64,000 nt of DNA from DASXMR01 sp036495525 (GTDB lineage Bacteria; Actinomycetota; Actinomycetes; Streptosporangiales; Streptosporangiaceae), in NCBI GenBank assembly GCA_036495525.1, contig DASXMR010000107.1, positions 1-64,000 of the forward strand, given 5' to 3'. Positions 25,180 to 34,062 of this stretch are shown here, piece by piece. The notes under the pieces are model-generated. The model saw only the letters and a list, made by a program, of their open reading frames with translations. It ran no database searches and was not told the origin of the DNA. Within the stretch, counting starts at the first letter, position 1, and every line of letters begins with the position of its first letter. The translations under genes and the position numbers were made by a program.

Positions 25180-26634
25180 TCAGCCGAGGTAGCTCATCAC
25201 GTGCTTGATCCTGGTGTAGTCCTCGAAGCCGTAGATCGACAGGTCCTTGCCGTAGCCGGAGTTCTTGAACCCGCCGTGCGGCATCTCCGAGGCGAACGGG
25301 ATGTGGGTGTTGATCCACACCGCGCCGAAGTCCAGCTGCCTGGCCATCCGCATCGCGCGGCCGTGGTCCCTGGTCCACACGCTGGCCGCCAGGCCGTACT
25401 TCACGCCGTTGGCCCAGCGCAGCGCCTCGTCCTCGGAGCTGAACTGCTGGACGGTAATGACCGGGCCGAAGATCTCGTCCTGGACCATCTCGTCGTCCTG
25501 GCGCAGCCCGGTCACCACGGTCGGCGCGTAGCAGTAGCCCCGGTCGCCCACCCGGTGCCCCCCGGTAACCACCTTCGCGTGGTCGGGCACCCGGCTGAGG
25601 AAGCCCTCGACCCTGGCCAGCTGGGCCGGGTTGTTGAGCGGGCCGAAGTCCGCGTCCGGCAGCTCGAGACCACCGGTCTTCATGCCGCCGGCCTGCTCGC
25701 CGAGCGCGTCGGCCAGGTCAGCGGCCACGGCCGGGCCGGCCAGCACCCTGGTGGCCGCGGTGCAGTCCTGTCCGGCGTTGTAGTAGCCGGCCGCCGCGAT
25801 CTGCTCCGCCGCCCTGGCCACGTCGACGTCATCGAAGACGATGACCGGCGCGTCACCGCCCAGCTCCAGGTGCACCCGCTTCAGGCCGGCCGCCGCGGCC
25901 TGCGCCACCTCTATGCCAGCGCGGACCGAACCGGTAATCGACACCATCTGCGGGATGGCGTGCGATACCAGCGCGCGGCCGGTGTCGCGGTCGCCGCAGA
26001 TCACGTTCAGCACGCCCGGCGGCAGGAACTCCGCCGCGATCTCGGCCAGCAGCAGGGTGGATACCGGCGTGGTGTCGGACGGCTTGAGCACGACGGTGTT
26101 GCCGGCCGCCAGTGCCGGGGCGATCTTCCAGACCGCCATCATCATCGGGTAGTTCCATGGCGTCACCTGAGCGCAGACGCCGACCGGCTCGCGCCTGACC
26201 ATCGAGGTGTGATCGCGCAGGTACTCGCCGGCCGCCTGGCCCTGCAGGATCCGCGCCGCGCCGGCGAAGAACCTCAGCTCGTCAGCCAGCGGCGGCACCT
26301 CGTCGGTCCTGGTGAGCACCACCGGCTTGCCCGTGTTGCGAGACTCGGCCTCGATCAGGTCGTTCGCCCGCGCCTCGATCGCGTCAGCGAGCCGCAGCAG
26401 CGCGAGGCTGCGGTCCGCCGGGGTGGCGTCCCGCCAGCCCGGCGCGGCGCTGGCCGCGGCCTGCAGCGCAGCGTCGACGTCACGCGGCCCGGACAGCGGC
26501 GCCGCTGCGTAGGCATCGCCCGTGCTGGGGTCGACGACGTCGCTGGTACGTTCGTCGGCAGCGGCCACCTGCTTGCCGTTCACGAAGTTGCGCAGCACCT
26601 GGCGGCTATCAAGCTCGGCAGCGGCTGAGGTCAT
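25180..26634 (-). CDS. NAD(P)-dependent aldehyde dehydrogenase (gamma-aminobutyraldehyde dehydrogenase-like)
   Basis: ATG 26634 lies 6 bases after GGGAGG; the longer open frame is intergenic. 484 residues, full length. PWNYPMMMAVWKIAPALAAGNTVVLKPSD is the cofactor-binding segment, LELGGDAPVIVFDD carries the general-base Glu, and YNAGQDCTAATR the catalytic Cys. The YNAGQDCTA variant is typical of aminobutyraldehyde/betaine-aldehyde dehydrogenases from putrescine catabolism. The gene is divergent from an Lrp/AsnC regulator and aminotransferase, sharing a 192-base control region, so an amine or amino-acid inducible unit is likely. Confidence 0.87.
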   Translation of the reverse strand: MTSAAAELDSRQVLRNFVNGKQVAAADERTSDVVDPSTGDAYAAAPLSGPRDVDAALQAAASAAPGWRDATPADRSLALLRLADAIEARANDLIEAESRNTGKPVVLTRTDEVPPLADELRFFAGAARILQGQAAGEYLRDHTSMVRREPVGVCAQVTPWNYPMMMAVWKIAPALAAGNTVVLKPSDTTPVSTLLLAEIAAEFLPPGVLNVICGDRDTGRALVSHAIPQMVSITGSVRAGIEVAQAAAAGLKRVHLELGGDAPVIVFDDVDVARAAEQIAAAGYYNAGQDCTAATRVLAGPAVAADLADALGEQAGGMKTGGLELPDADFGPLNNPAQLARVEGFLSRVPDHAKVVTGGHRVGDRGYCYAPTVVTGLRQDDEMVQDEIFGPVITVQQFSSEDEALRWANGVKYGLAASVWTRDHGRAMRMARQLDFGAVWINTHIPFASEMPHGGFKNSGYGKDLSIYGFEDYTRIKHVMSYLG

Positions 26635-26826
26635 GAGGGCCTCCCGGAGGCGAGTGTTCGGGTCAGGTGCTGTCCCGTGCCCGCCCGGCCCGCAACATGC
26701 ACAGGTACCGATCCTGGCAGAGAATCTGTCCTTCGACAACTGAATCAGTCATCGGTTGCATCAGAAACCACGATATCAGTTGACAGCTGTCCGTTTCGTG
26801 ACACGATGTCGGCAAGGAGGCGGCTC

Positions 26827-27351
26827 ATGACGCACACGCGGGCGGCGACGGCCGGGCTGGCCCGGTCGCGAGCCGAGCCAGGCGGCCGGAGCCAGCAGAA
26901 CGGCCGCCAGGTGCTCGACCAGGTCGCCAAGCAGATCATCGAGCAGCTGCAGCAGGACGGCCGCCGCTCATACGCCGCGATCGGCAAGGCGGTGGGCCTG
27001 TCCGAGGCGGCCGTGCGGCAGCGGGTGCAGCGGCTGGTCGACAGCGGCGCGATCCAGATCGTCGCCGTGACCGACCCGATGACGCTCGGCTTCCGGCGCC
27101 AGACGATGATCGGCGTGCGCTGCGACGGCGACCTGGAGCGGTTGGCTGACGACCTGGCCGGGATGCCGGAGATCGACTACGTGGTCATCACCGCCGGCTC
27201 GTTCGACCTGCTGATCGAGCTGGTCTGCGAGGACGACGACCAGCTGCTGGAAATACTCGGCAGGGTCAGGTCCCTACCGGGTGTCACGGCGACTGAGACG
27301 TTTGTTTACCTGAAGCTCCGCAAGCAGACCTACAGCTGGGGGACACGATGA
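26827..27351 (+). CDS. Lrp/AsnC-family transcriptional regulator
   Basis: ATG 26827 follows AAGGAGG (spacing 5). 174 residues with an N-terminal extension of about 28 residues. A winged helix-turn-helix follows at about residues 33-80 (AKQIIEQLQQDGRRSYAAIGKAVGLSEAAVRQRVQRLVDSGAI), then the RAM ligand-binding/oligomerisation domain (IDYVVITAGSFDLLIELVCEDDDQLLEIL). It overlaps the following aminotransferase (ATGA). It most likely senses an amino acid or amine and regulates both the aminotransferase and the divergent aldehyde dehydrogenase through the shared intergenic region 26635-26826. No operator could be assigned by eye. Confidence 0.9.
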   Translation: MTHTRAATAGLARSRAEPGGRSQQNGRQVLDQVAKQIIEQLQQDGRRSYAAIGKAVGLSEAAVRQRVQRLVDSGAIQIVAVTDPMTLGFRRQTMIGVRCDGDLERLADDLAGMPEIDYVVITAGSFDLLIELVCEDDDQLLEILGRVRSLPGVTATETFVYLKLRKQTYSWGTR

Positions 27352-28823
27352 GCAGCGCGCACGACGGCGAGCACGCGGCGGACCGCGCGACCGCGTGGCA
27401 GGAATCAGCTAAGCGGCACATGTGGCTGCACTTCACCCGGATGTCGACATACCGTGACGCCGACGTGCCGCTGATCGTCCGCGGCTCCGGCGAGTACGTA
27501 TTCGACGAGCACGGCAAGCGCTACCTGGACGGCCTGTCCGGGCTCTTCGTCAGCCAGATCGGGCACGGCCGCACCGAGGTCGCTGAGGCCGCGGCACGGC
27601 AGGCGAGCGAGCTTGCCTACTTCCCGCTCTGGTCGTACGCGCACCCGCGCTCGATCGAGCTGGCCGAGCGGCTGGCCGCGCTGGCGCCCGGTGACCTGAA
27701 CCGGGTCTTCTTCACCACCAGCGGCTCAGAGGCCGTCGAGTCGGCCTGGAAGCTCGCCAAGCAGTACTTCAAGGCCACCGGGCAGCCAGGCAAGTACAAG
27801 GTGCTGAGCCGGGACATCGCCTACCACGGCACGTCGATGGGCGCGCTGGCGATCACCGCCCTGCCCGGCATCAAGGCACCCTTCGAGCCGCTGCCGCCCG
27901 GCGGCGTCCGGGTGCCGAACACCAACTTCTACCGCGCGCCTGACTTCGTCGCGCACGACGAGACGGCGTTCGGCCGGTGGGCGGCCGACGAGATCGAGCG
28001 CGCGATCCTGCGCGAGGGGCCCGAGTCGGTCGCCGCCGTCTACCTCGAGCCCGTGCAGAACTCCGGCGGCTGCTTCCCGCCGCCGCCCGGCTACTTCGAG
28101 CGGGTCAGGCAGATCTGCGACACCTACGGCGTGCTGCTGGTCTCCGACGAGGTCATCTGTGCATTCGGCCGGCTTGGTCACTACTTCGGCTCCCAGCGCT
28201 ACGGCTACCAGCCGGACATCATCACCTTCGCCAAGGGCGTCACCTCCGGCTACGCGCCGCTCGGCGGGATGCTGGTGCGCGACGCGCTGATCGAGCCGTT
28301 CAGCGAAGGCGACGCCAGCTTCCTGCACGGCATCACCTTCGCCGGCCACCCGGTGTCGTGCGCGGTCGCGATGGCCAACCTCGACGTCTTCGAGAAGGAC
28401 GACCTGCTCGGCAACGTGCGGTCCAACGAGGCGGCGTTCCGCGGCACCCTGGAGAAGCTGCGCGAGCTGCCGATCGTCGGGGACGTGCGCGGCGACGGCT
28501 ACTTCTACGGCATCGAGCTGGTCAAGGACAAGGCCACCAAGGAGACGTTCGACGACGACGAGTCCGAGCGGCTGCTGCGCGGGTTCCTCTCCCCCGCCCT
28601 GTTCCAGGCCGGCCTGATCTGCCGTGCCGACGACCGCGGCGACCCGGTGATCCAGCTGTCCCCGCCGCTGACCTGCACGCAGGAGCACTTCGACGAGATG
28701 GAGCAGATCCTGCGCGACGTGCTGACCAGGGCCTGGGCGCAGATCAGCCCCGACCACCACGGTCGCACGGGCGCGGAGACAGCCGGCCAGCGGATGACTG
28801 GCCTGCACGACCCGCGCGGCTAG
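27348..28823 (+). CDS. Class III aminotransferase (omega-amino acid aminotransferase)
   Basis: ATG 27348 overlaps the regulator stop. 491 residues. RVFFTTSGSEAVESAWKLAKQY is the PLP phosphate loop, SRDIAYHGTSMGAL the ring-stacking region, DEVICAFGR the Asp motif, and the catalytic Lys is in ITFAKGVTSGYAPLGG. LHGITFAGHPVSCAVAM is the subunit-crossing loop. Pattern matches the omega-amino acid:pyruvate type that uses putrescine, beta-alanine or GABA as donor. It could make malonate semialdehyde from beta-alanine for the dehydrogenase at 16940-18460, or feed the divergent aldehyde dehydrogenase. The substrate choice is inference. Confidence 0.87.
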   Translation: MSSAHDGEHAADRATAWQESAKRHMWLHFTRMSTYRDADVPLIVRGSGEYVFDEHGKRYLDGLSGLFVSQIGHGRTEVAEAAARQASELAYFPLWSYAHPRSIELAERLAALAPGDLNRVFFTTSGSEAVESAWKLAKQYFKATGQPGKYKVLSRDIAYHGTSMGALAITALPGIKAPFEPLPPGGVRVPNTNFYRAPDFVAHDETAFGRWAADEIERAILREGPESVAAVYLEPVQNSGGCFPPPPGYFERVRQICDTYGVLLVSDEVICAFGRLGHYFGSQRYGYQPDIITFAKGVTSGYAPLGGMLVRDALIEPFSEGDASFLHGITFAGHPVSCAVAMANLDVFEKDDLLGNVRSNEAAFRGTLEKLRELPIVGDVRGDGYFYGIELVKDKATKETFDDDESERLLRGFLSPALFQAGLICRADDRGDPVIQLSPPLTCTQEHFDEMEQILRDVLTRAWAQISPDHHGRTGAETAGQRMTGLHDPRG

Positions 28824-28835
28824 CCGCGTCATGAA

Positions 28836-28851
28836 CCGGTAGCAGTACCGG
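28836..28851 (+). terminator. Short hairpin after the aminotransferase gene
   Basis: CCGGTA-GCAG-TACCGG forms a 6-bp perfect stem with a tetraloop, 13 bases after the stop codon. There is no following T-run, so any terminator function would be Rho-assisted or weak. Confidence 0.35.
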
Positions 28852-29060
28852 CCTCCCGCCGCCGGGCGGACAGGCGGCGCCGCCGCGTTCACGGGCGAGA
28901 GCCTGTCGCGCCGGATTTCGGCGTCCCCTGCGAAAGCACCAGCGGGTGACGAATATGTAGCAGCCGGGGAGCTACGGCGAGTGCCACTCGCGCGTCTAGT
29001 AATGGACTGACTCAGGGCAGGTGGCGCCCTGAAATGGCGGTGGCAACCGGGGAGGACCAG

Positions 29061-30221
29061 ATGTCGGCAAGAAATTCGGCATGCATTAGCAAAGCCCGGC
29101 TCAGTGCGCTGGCCGGGCACCCGTACGGCCGGATGTCACGGGCGCTGATCGCGGGCGCGGTGACGCTGACTGCGACCGCCATGACCGCGCCGGCGATCGC
29201 GCTGGCCGGGCCGGCACCGGGCGGGCTGGCGCAGCAGCCGGCCGCAGCCAGCTGGAACATCGTCAGGACCGTGCACGCGCGCGGGGGCCCGCTGGTCACC
29301 GCCGTCACGGCGCTGGGCGCGCGCGACGCCTGGGCGTTCGAGCAGGGCGGTCTGCCGTCGGCCAGGCCGGCCGCCTTCCGGCTGTCGGGGACGACCTGGA
29401 AGCGGGCGCCGTTTCCCGGCCGGGCAGGCGAGAGCGTGCCGGCCGCTGACTCCTCGTCGCCAGCGAACGTGTGGGCGGTCACCAGCAAGCTGGCGTCGTC
29501 CAGGGCACTGCGCTGGAACGGCAGCCGCTGGCAGGCGACGGGCACGCTGCCGACCCTCATCGACGACGTGGTCGTGATCAGCCAAACCGACGTCTGGGCC
29601 TTCAGCCAGCCGGGCTTGCGCGGAAGCGGCGCCTGGCACTTCAACGGCCACCACTGGCTGCGCCAGGCGGCCGGGCACGGCCTGTCAGCCGGCAGCGCCC
29701 TGTCCGCGCACAGCATCTGGGCGGTCGACGGCAAGACCGTCGCGCACTGGAACGGCATGCGCTGGACCAGGACGTCGGTCGCCAGGCTGCTGCCGCCAGC
29801 CGGCCAGCTCAGCTCGCCGCGCCTGACCGCGATCTTCGCATCCTCGGCCAGCAGCGTCTGGGCCGTCGGCACCGGCGGCCGCGAGGACGAAGGCGGGCCA
29901 GCGGTCGTGCTGCACTTCAACGGCCATCGCTGGAGCCGCGCGGCCCTCGATGCGTCGGCCGGCGACCCGGCCCTCGCCCAGGTCGCCCCCGACGGCCAGG
30001 CCGGGCTGTGGATTCCGGTGCCGTCCGCTGACGGCATACCGTTCCGGATGCTGCGGTTCAGCGCCGGGCACCTGAGCAGCGTCACGATGCCGGTCAGCGG
30101 CCGCAAGCTGGATGTGCTGGCGGTGGCGGCGCACGGCGGCACGGCGTTCAGCGTCGGATTCACCCACGTCCAGGACAACATCGGCGTCCGCGTCGCGGGC
30201 GTTATCCTCAAATTCAGCTGA
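29061..30221 (+). CDS. Secreted beta-propeller-like protein
   Basis: ATG 29061 follows GGGGAGGA (spacing 5). 386 residues with a signal region (basic N-terminus, then ALIAGAVTLTATAMTAPAIALAG). The mature part repeats a blade-like pattern of about 45-50 residues: DAWAFEQGG, NVWAVTSK with RWNGSRWQ, DVWAFSQPG with HFNGHHWL, SIWAVDGK with HWNGMRWT, and SVWAVGTGG with HFNGHRWS. At least five such units suggest a beta-propeller, as in actinobacterial extracellular or surface proteins of unknown role. No enzyme motif is visible. A large stem-loop follows immediately. Confidence 0.75.
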   Translation: MSARNSACISKARLSALAGHPYGRMSRALIAGAVTLTATAMTAPAIALAGPAPGGLAQQPAAASWNIVRTVHARGGPLVTAVTALGARDAWAFEQGGLPSARPAAFRLSGTTWKRAPFPGRAGESVPAADSSSPANVWAVTSKLASSRALRWNGSRWQATGTLPTLIDDVVVISQTDVWAFSQPGLRGSGAWHFNGHHWLRQAAGHGLSAGSALSAHSIWAVDGKTVAHWNGMRWTRTSVARLLPPAGQLSSPRLTAIFASSASSVWAVGTGGREDEGGPAVVLHFNGHRWSRAALDASAGDPALAQVAPDGQAGLWIPVPSADGIPFRMLRFSAGHLSSVTMPVSGRKLDVLAVAAHGGTAFSVGFTHVQDNIGVRVAGVILKFS

Positions 30222-30237
30222 CCGTAGTTATGCGTGC

Positions 30238-30338
30238 GGGCTGCTGTCACGAGCTATTCGCCCCGGCCGGCCGAACTGATGCGGCGATGGTTTACCGCCG
30301 TCGGGCCGGGCGGGTCTTGCTGGCCGTGACAGCAGCCC
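30238..30338 (+). other. 101-nt nested stem-loop element
   Basis: A 14-bp perfect outer stem (30238-30251 with 30325-30338, GGGCTGCTGTCACG) encloses a 7-bp stem (262-268 with 304-310, CCCGGCC) and a 5-bp inner stem (282-286 with 296-300, CGGCG). It starts 17 bases after the preceding stop codon and ends in TTTAAG. It could act as a terminator, an mRNA 3' stabiliser or a structured RNA. The remainder of 30339-30488 holds an AT-richer stretch with no recognisable gene. Confidence 0.55.
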
Positions 30339-30488
30339 TTTAAGCCGCGATCAAGTGTTGCCAATTCGTTATCGAATTTGCTCGTCTAATCCACCGCCAG
30401 TGCGTCTGTTAAAAGTGAGGGCGGTCGCAGGGCACAGGGGTCGGACGGTGGCAGCCGGACTGCGGCGCGGGGTACCACGGGAGGCACG

Positions 30489-30686
30489 ATGTCAGCCGGC
30501 AGCGAGCGTTGGGCGGCACTAGACAGCAAGTACGAGCGGCTGGTCGACATCACCTGCCCGCAGCCCGTGGTCGACGGGCCGCATGGCGCCCGGCGCCGGT
30601 GGCATCACCGGATCACCGGTGCCGCCCCTGGCCACCGGGGCAGGCTGGTCAGGCACGGCCTGCGCCGGACCGGCCGCTCCCTCTAG
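30489..30686 (+). CDS. Possible small protein of 65 residues
   Basis: ATG 30489 has GGGAGG 6 bases upstream, and the region before it is AT-rich like a promoter. The product is basic, with the segment RWAALDSKYERLVDITCPQPVVDGPHGARRRWHHRI, a single Cys and no membrane segment. It has no recognised relatives and the reading frame is short, so it may not be translated. The bases from 30687 to 30836 hold nothing else that I can identify. Confidence 0.3.
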   Translation: MSAGSERWAALDSKYERLVDITCPQPVVDGPHGARRRWHHRITGAAPGHRGRLVRHGLRRTGRSL

Positions 30687-30836
30687 CCAGCCGGCTGGCA
30701 GCCAGTCCGGCCGCCGATCGAGCGGCTGTGCTGAGGGCAGCGCGGCGCGGGCCGCGATGCGAGCCTGGCCGGGCTGCATCGAAGCTCAGGCAGCGGCTCG
30801 GCCGGCCGGCTGCGCCAGGAGCACCAGGCAGACAAG

Positions 30837-30868
30837 CGAGCGCCCCCGCCGGCTGGCGGGGGCGCTCG
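30837..30868 (-). terminator. Strong intrinsic-type hairpin ending the 30881-33067 gene
   Basis: GAGCGCCCCCGCC pairs perfectly with GGCGGGGGCGCTC around a GGCT loop (14 bp including the flanking C-G pair). It lies 13 bases beyond the stop codon of the minus-strand gene. On the minus strand it is followed by GCTTGTCT, a modest T-rich tail. Confidence 0.8.
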
Positions 30869-30880
30869 TGTCTTTCGCGG

Positions 30881-33067
30881 TTACGGGGATACCGAGTTGA
30901 CCGAGGTGCCCCAGTTGGCAAAGCCGTCCCTGGTACCGCCGCAGGTGGCGAGCGCCAGGGTGAACTGCGGCGGCGCGCAGTTCGGGAACTGGATGTAGTT
31001 GGTGGAGAAGAAGATCTTGTTGCTGCCCGGGTCGTACACGCCGGCGCTGTAGTCACCCCAGCGCGGTGACGTGCGGCCAGGGAAGCCCTGGTACTCGCCG
31101 AACCCGTCCTCAGGTGCCTGCCCGAGGTCGGCGACGCTGACCTTGGAAGCGTTCAGGTCGCTGGCCCCGACGCCCAGCCTCCCGAACGCCGTGCTCGGGA
31201 AGAAGCCGCCGTTGTCTGCGCCTGCCGGCCCGCCGTTGCCGGTGAGCGTGAAGAACAGCGCCGCTGGGCCGTGGTCCGGAGCGGCGATGTCCGGCATTGA
31301 CAGGTCCTCATGGGCCGGTGACACGTAGCCCTGGCTGGTCAGCGTGAAGACGCCAGACTGGTCAAAGCCCTTGGTGCCGATTTCCCAGAAGGCCGCGCCC
31401 TGGTGCACTTCTCCAGTCGCCTCGCCAGCAAACGACTGGGTTGTCTCGGTGCTGATGGCACCCCACAGCTGGCCCTGGGACTGCGAGGCCTGGGTGAAGT
31501 TGTCACCGTTGGTCGCGATCCCGCCTTCCGGACAGCTGGCCGGCGGGTTCGCCCCGGTGCTCAGGCCGGCCGCGCCGCACTCGTCGCCGAGCGGGATAGG
31601 TCCGGTCTTCTGCGGGGCGTTGACGCCCTCACCGAAGTAGAAGTTGGTGCCGGAGAACAGCTGGCCGCCGAAGGTGACAGCACCGCAGGCAGCGCAGTTC
31701 GCGCTGTCGAGAGCGCTCAGCCCGGTCCAGTCGAAGACCGCGATCCGGTTATCGCCCTGGCCGCGGAAGTCCAGCGTGTCCAGCATGAAACCGGAACCGC
31801 CATGACTGTTGTCGAACTGGGCCGCGTCCGGCGGCATCGCCGGGATCACCGAGAACCAGCAGGTGATGCCTGGCCGGTGCCGGATATTGTCCGAGGCGCA
31901 GGTGCCGTCGGGCGTTGCGAGCAAGCCCATATTCTCGATCGCGACGTTGAAGGCCGGATTGGGCTTGCCGTTCCCGAGGGTCACCGGCAGGCCGTGCTCC
32001 AGCGCGTTCTTGTCGAAGGCGAACTCCTGCGCGCCGTTGAAGCCGCCGCCGCCGATACCCGCCGTGACCTGCGGGAACTCGTCGTAGAACAGCTCGAACG
32101 CGTCCCTGGTGACGGCGATCTTCGTGAAGTCGTTGAGCAGGAACGGGGCACCGGGCTCGGCCGGGTTGTAGTTGGCGTTGAGGAAGTACACGTTGTACGG
32201 GCCGAACGGGTTGTTGCCCTTCGTCACCGCGATGCCCTCGAAGCACGTGTTGGCCACGCCGGCGAAGCAGCCGGAGAACGGGCCGCCGCTCGCCTCGGTG
32301 CTGGCTGACGCGAACTCGGTAAAGATGAAGTGCCCGCCATTGCTCGGGTCGAACTGGCACATGATGTCGCCGCCGCTGCTCCAGCCCCTGGCGGTAAGGC
32401 CCATCAGCGTGTCGAGCGGGATGACCGAGGAGACCCGGCTGAGCTTGGTGTTGAAGAACAGCACCTCGCCGAGGTTGTTGGCCTCGACCACGAACCCGTT
32501 GCCGGCGCACAGGCCCTGGTCGGCCGGCTCGATGTCACCATTCGGGTTGGTGCTCAGCGTGCCGCTGTCCACGGCGTTGAGTCCCTTGACGCCCTTCGCG
32601 CCATTCGCGTTCATGTTGATCTGATCGCATCCGGTGCCTGGCCGGTCGCAGTTCACCGACGGCGGTGGCGGGTCCTGGCCGTTCTTGTCGACCATCGGCG
32701 ACGGCAGGGCGTGCGTCATCGCTGCCGGGTTCGACAGGCCAGCTGCCGCGGCATTGCGCGCCTTGATGTCAGCCTTCGCGGCCCTGGCAGCAGCCTTGGC
32801 TTGCGCGGAGCCCGGCGTGAACGAGGCCGTCGACGGCGTGGCGAACGGACCGGTCAGCAGGTTGCACCCGCTCGCGCAACCGGTCGCTGCGGTGCCGACG
32901 AAGGTCGGCGGGCCGTTGCCCAGGCTGGAGGAGGTCACGGTGGAGGCTTGCGGGTTCGCCACCATGGCGGAAGCGCCCGGCGCGACGCCGACCAGCATCC
33001 AGATCGGCATGCCCAGGGCTACCAGAAAGGCAGACAGGCGGTAGAGGTTTCTCCTTTTGAACGGCAT
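30881..33067 (-). CDS. Large secreted protein of unknown function (728 residues)
   Basis: ATG 33067 opens a signal peptide: MPFKRRNLYRLSAFLVALGM, then IWMLVGVAPGASAM, cleavage likely near residue 35. A linker of about 100 residues rich in Ala/Ser/Pro follows. The rest (about 150-728) is an extracellular domain with paired cysteines (GCASGCN, CDRPGTGCD, SANCAACG, CGAAGL) and many Gly/Asn/Phe motifs such as WSSGGDIMCQFDPSNGGHFIFTEF and GNNPFGPYNVYFLNANY. The repeated Phe/Asp-rich strands suggest a large beta-propeller-like exoprotein. No catalytic residues identified. It is flanked by its own terminator and a 450-base upstream region, so it is monocistronic. Confidence 0.8.
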   Translation of the reverse strand: MPFKRRNLYRLSAFLVALGMPIWMLVGVAPGASAMVANPQASTVTSSSLGNGPPTFVGTAATGCASGCNLLTGPFATPSTASFTPGSAQAKAAARAAKADIKARNAAAAGLSNPAAMTHALPSPMVDKNGQDPPPPSVNCDRPGTGCDQINMNANGAKGVKGLNAVDSGTLSTNPNGDIEPADQGLCAGNGFVVEANNLGEVLFFNTKLSRVSSVIPLDTLMGLTARGWSSGGDIMCQFDPSNGGHFIFTEFASASTEASGGPFSGCFAGVANTCFEGIAVTKGNNPFGPYNVYFLNANYNPAEPGAPFLLNDFTKIAVTRDAFELFYDEFPQVTAGIGGGGFNGAQEFAFDKNALEHGLPVTLGNGKPNPAFNVAIENMGLLATPDGTCASDNIRHRPGITCWFSVIPAMPPDAAQFDNSHGGSGFMLDTLDFRGQGDNRIAVFDWTGLSALDSANCAACGAVTFGGQLFSGTNFYFGEGVNAPQKTGPIPLGDECGAAGLSTGANPPASCPEGGIATNGDNFTQASQSQGQLWGAISTETTQSFAGEATGEVHQGAAFWEIGTKGFDQSGVFTLTSQGYVSPAHEDLSMPDIAAPDHGPAALFFTLTGNGGPAGADNGGFFPSTAFGRLGVGASDLNASKVSVADLGQAPEDGFGEYQGFPGRTSPRWGDYSAGVYDPGSNKIFFSTNYIQFPNCAPPQFTLALATCGGTRDGFANWGTSVNSVSP

Positions 33068-33519
33068 TGTTCAGTGCCTCTCGCAGGGTTCCTCGTCCCC
33101 CTCGGGCGTCGGCGGGAAGACTGCCAGGCTCCGGCGCCCCGGGGGGTTATGGCGCGAGAGCAACGCCTTGTCACGGGGCGGTACCCGTGCGTCGACATGC
33201 GACCAGCCCATCGTTCTCTGCGATGCCCGATGCGTCAACCCTTGAATGGCTTTAGCTGCTTTTAGCCTGCGTCAGATGATGTTGGCGATATATGTCGCCA
33301 TTCTGTTCGGCTTCAGGCCGGGGCCATTCACTTCCGGCTTACGCACGGCTGGCTGCCCGGCCGCCGGGTCACAACGCGCCGCCAAGTCCGCCGCCGCCGG
33401 CCTGGCGCCGCTAGCCCGGCGGGGACAGCTGGCTGCCGGCGCAGGCCTGGCCCGGTCAGGCCATCCCGGCCCGGCGCCGCAGCGCACAGCCCGGTCGCCG
33501 CTGCTGGCCTGCCACCATC
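33068..33519. promoter_or_regulatory. Intergenic control region with two inverted repeats
   Basis: No convincing gene lies here. CACGGG-GCGGTA-CCCGTG (33172-33189) is a 6-bp stem hairpin in the leader of the minus-strand exoprotein. TGGCGA-TATATG-TCGCCA (33283-33300) is a near-perfect 18-bp palindrome with an AT core, like a repressor site. The flanking stretch 33236-33300 is clearly AT-richer than its neighbours and probably holds the promoter. I looked for cyclic-di-AMP and other common actinobacterial riboswitch patterns and did not recognise one. Confidence 0.45.
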
Positions 33520-33525
33520 GTGGGC

Positions 33526-34011
33526 ATGGGAATCTCACTCGATGATCTTGCCTACTTCGTCGACTGCGCGATCGACGACATGATCGGGATCGTCCGCGAC
33601 CTCGGCGGCGAGCTGGCCGGCACCCGGCCGGAGCTGCCCGGCGCGAACTCCCCGTACGCCATCCTCACGCACTGCCTCGGCGTCATGGATTACTGGGGCG
33701 GCCACGCCGTGGCGGGCCGCGAGGTGGTTCGCGACCGCGCTGCGGAGTTCCGTGCCGCTGGTGCCGCTGACCGCCTCGCCGAGGCCTGCGAGCAGGCCAA
33801 GCGCCAGTTCGCGGCCGATCTCGCGGTCGCGCAGCCAGATCAGCCGCTGCGCCGGCCGGCCAGCGCCAGCACCAGGCACCGCGGCGCGATAACGAGCCAG
33901 GGGCAGGCGCTGCTGCACGTCCTGGAGGAGGTCGCGCAGCACCACGGCCAGGCAGAGCTGACCAGGGACCTGCTGCAATCCGGCACTGGCGGCAACGCGA
34001 CCCCGGCCTAG
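33526..34011 (+). CDS. DinB-superfamily protein
   Basis: About 161 residues (GTG 33520 is an equally possible start). Helical four-bundle pattern: DLAYFVDCAIDDMIGIVRDLG, then SPYAILTHCLGVMDYWGGH, and ALLHVLEEVAQHHGQAELTRDLL. The His residues in THCLGV and EEVAQHHGQ correspond to the metal-site histidines of DinB/mycothiol-dependent enzymes. Members use a metal and often mycothiol in thiol transfer or isomerisation. It ends 51 bases before the proS stop, on the opposite strand. Specific function unknown. Confidence 0.75.
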   Translation: MGISLDDLAYFVDCAIDDMIGIVRDLGGELAGTRPELPGANSPYAILTHCLGVMDYWGGHAVAGREVVRDRAAEFRAAGAADRLAEACEQAKRQFAADLAVAQPDQPLRRPASASTRHRGAITSQGQALLHVLEEVAQHHGQAELTRDLLQSGTGGNATPA

Positions 34012-34062
34012 CGTGGTTCCGGCTAGCCGCCCTGGCCGCCTTCGCTGACCTTGCTGCGGCGG

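Noticed and set aside
30509..31069. Plus-strand open frame of 186 codons over the terminator and exoprotein 3' end
   Set aside because: It crosses the strong hairpin and the end of the minus-strand gene and is Arg/Ala/Pro-rich; a shadow frame.
33068..33260. Cyclic-di-AMP or other riboswitch before the large secreted protein
   Set aside because: Secreted actinobacterial proteins often have one, but the conserved core blocks were not found; only a 6-bp hairpin is visible.
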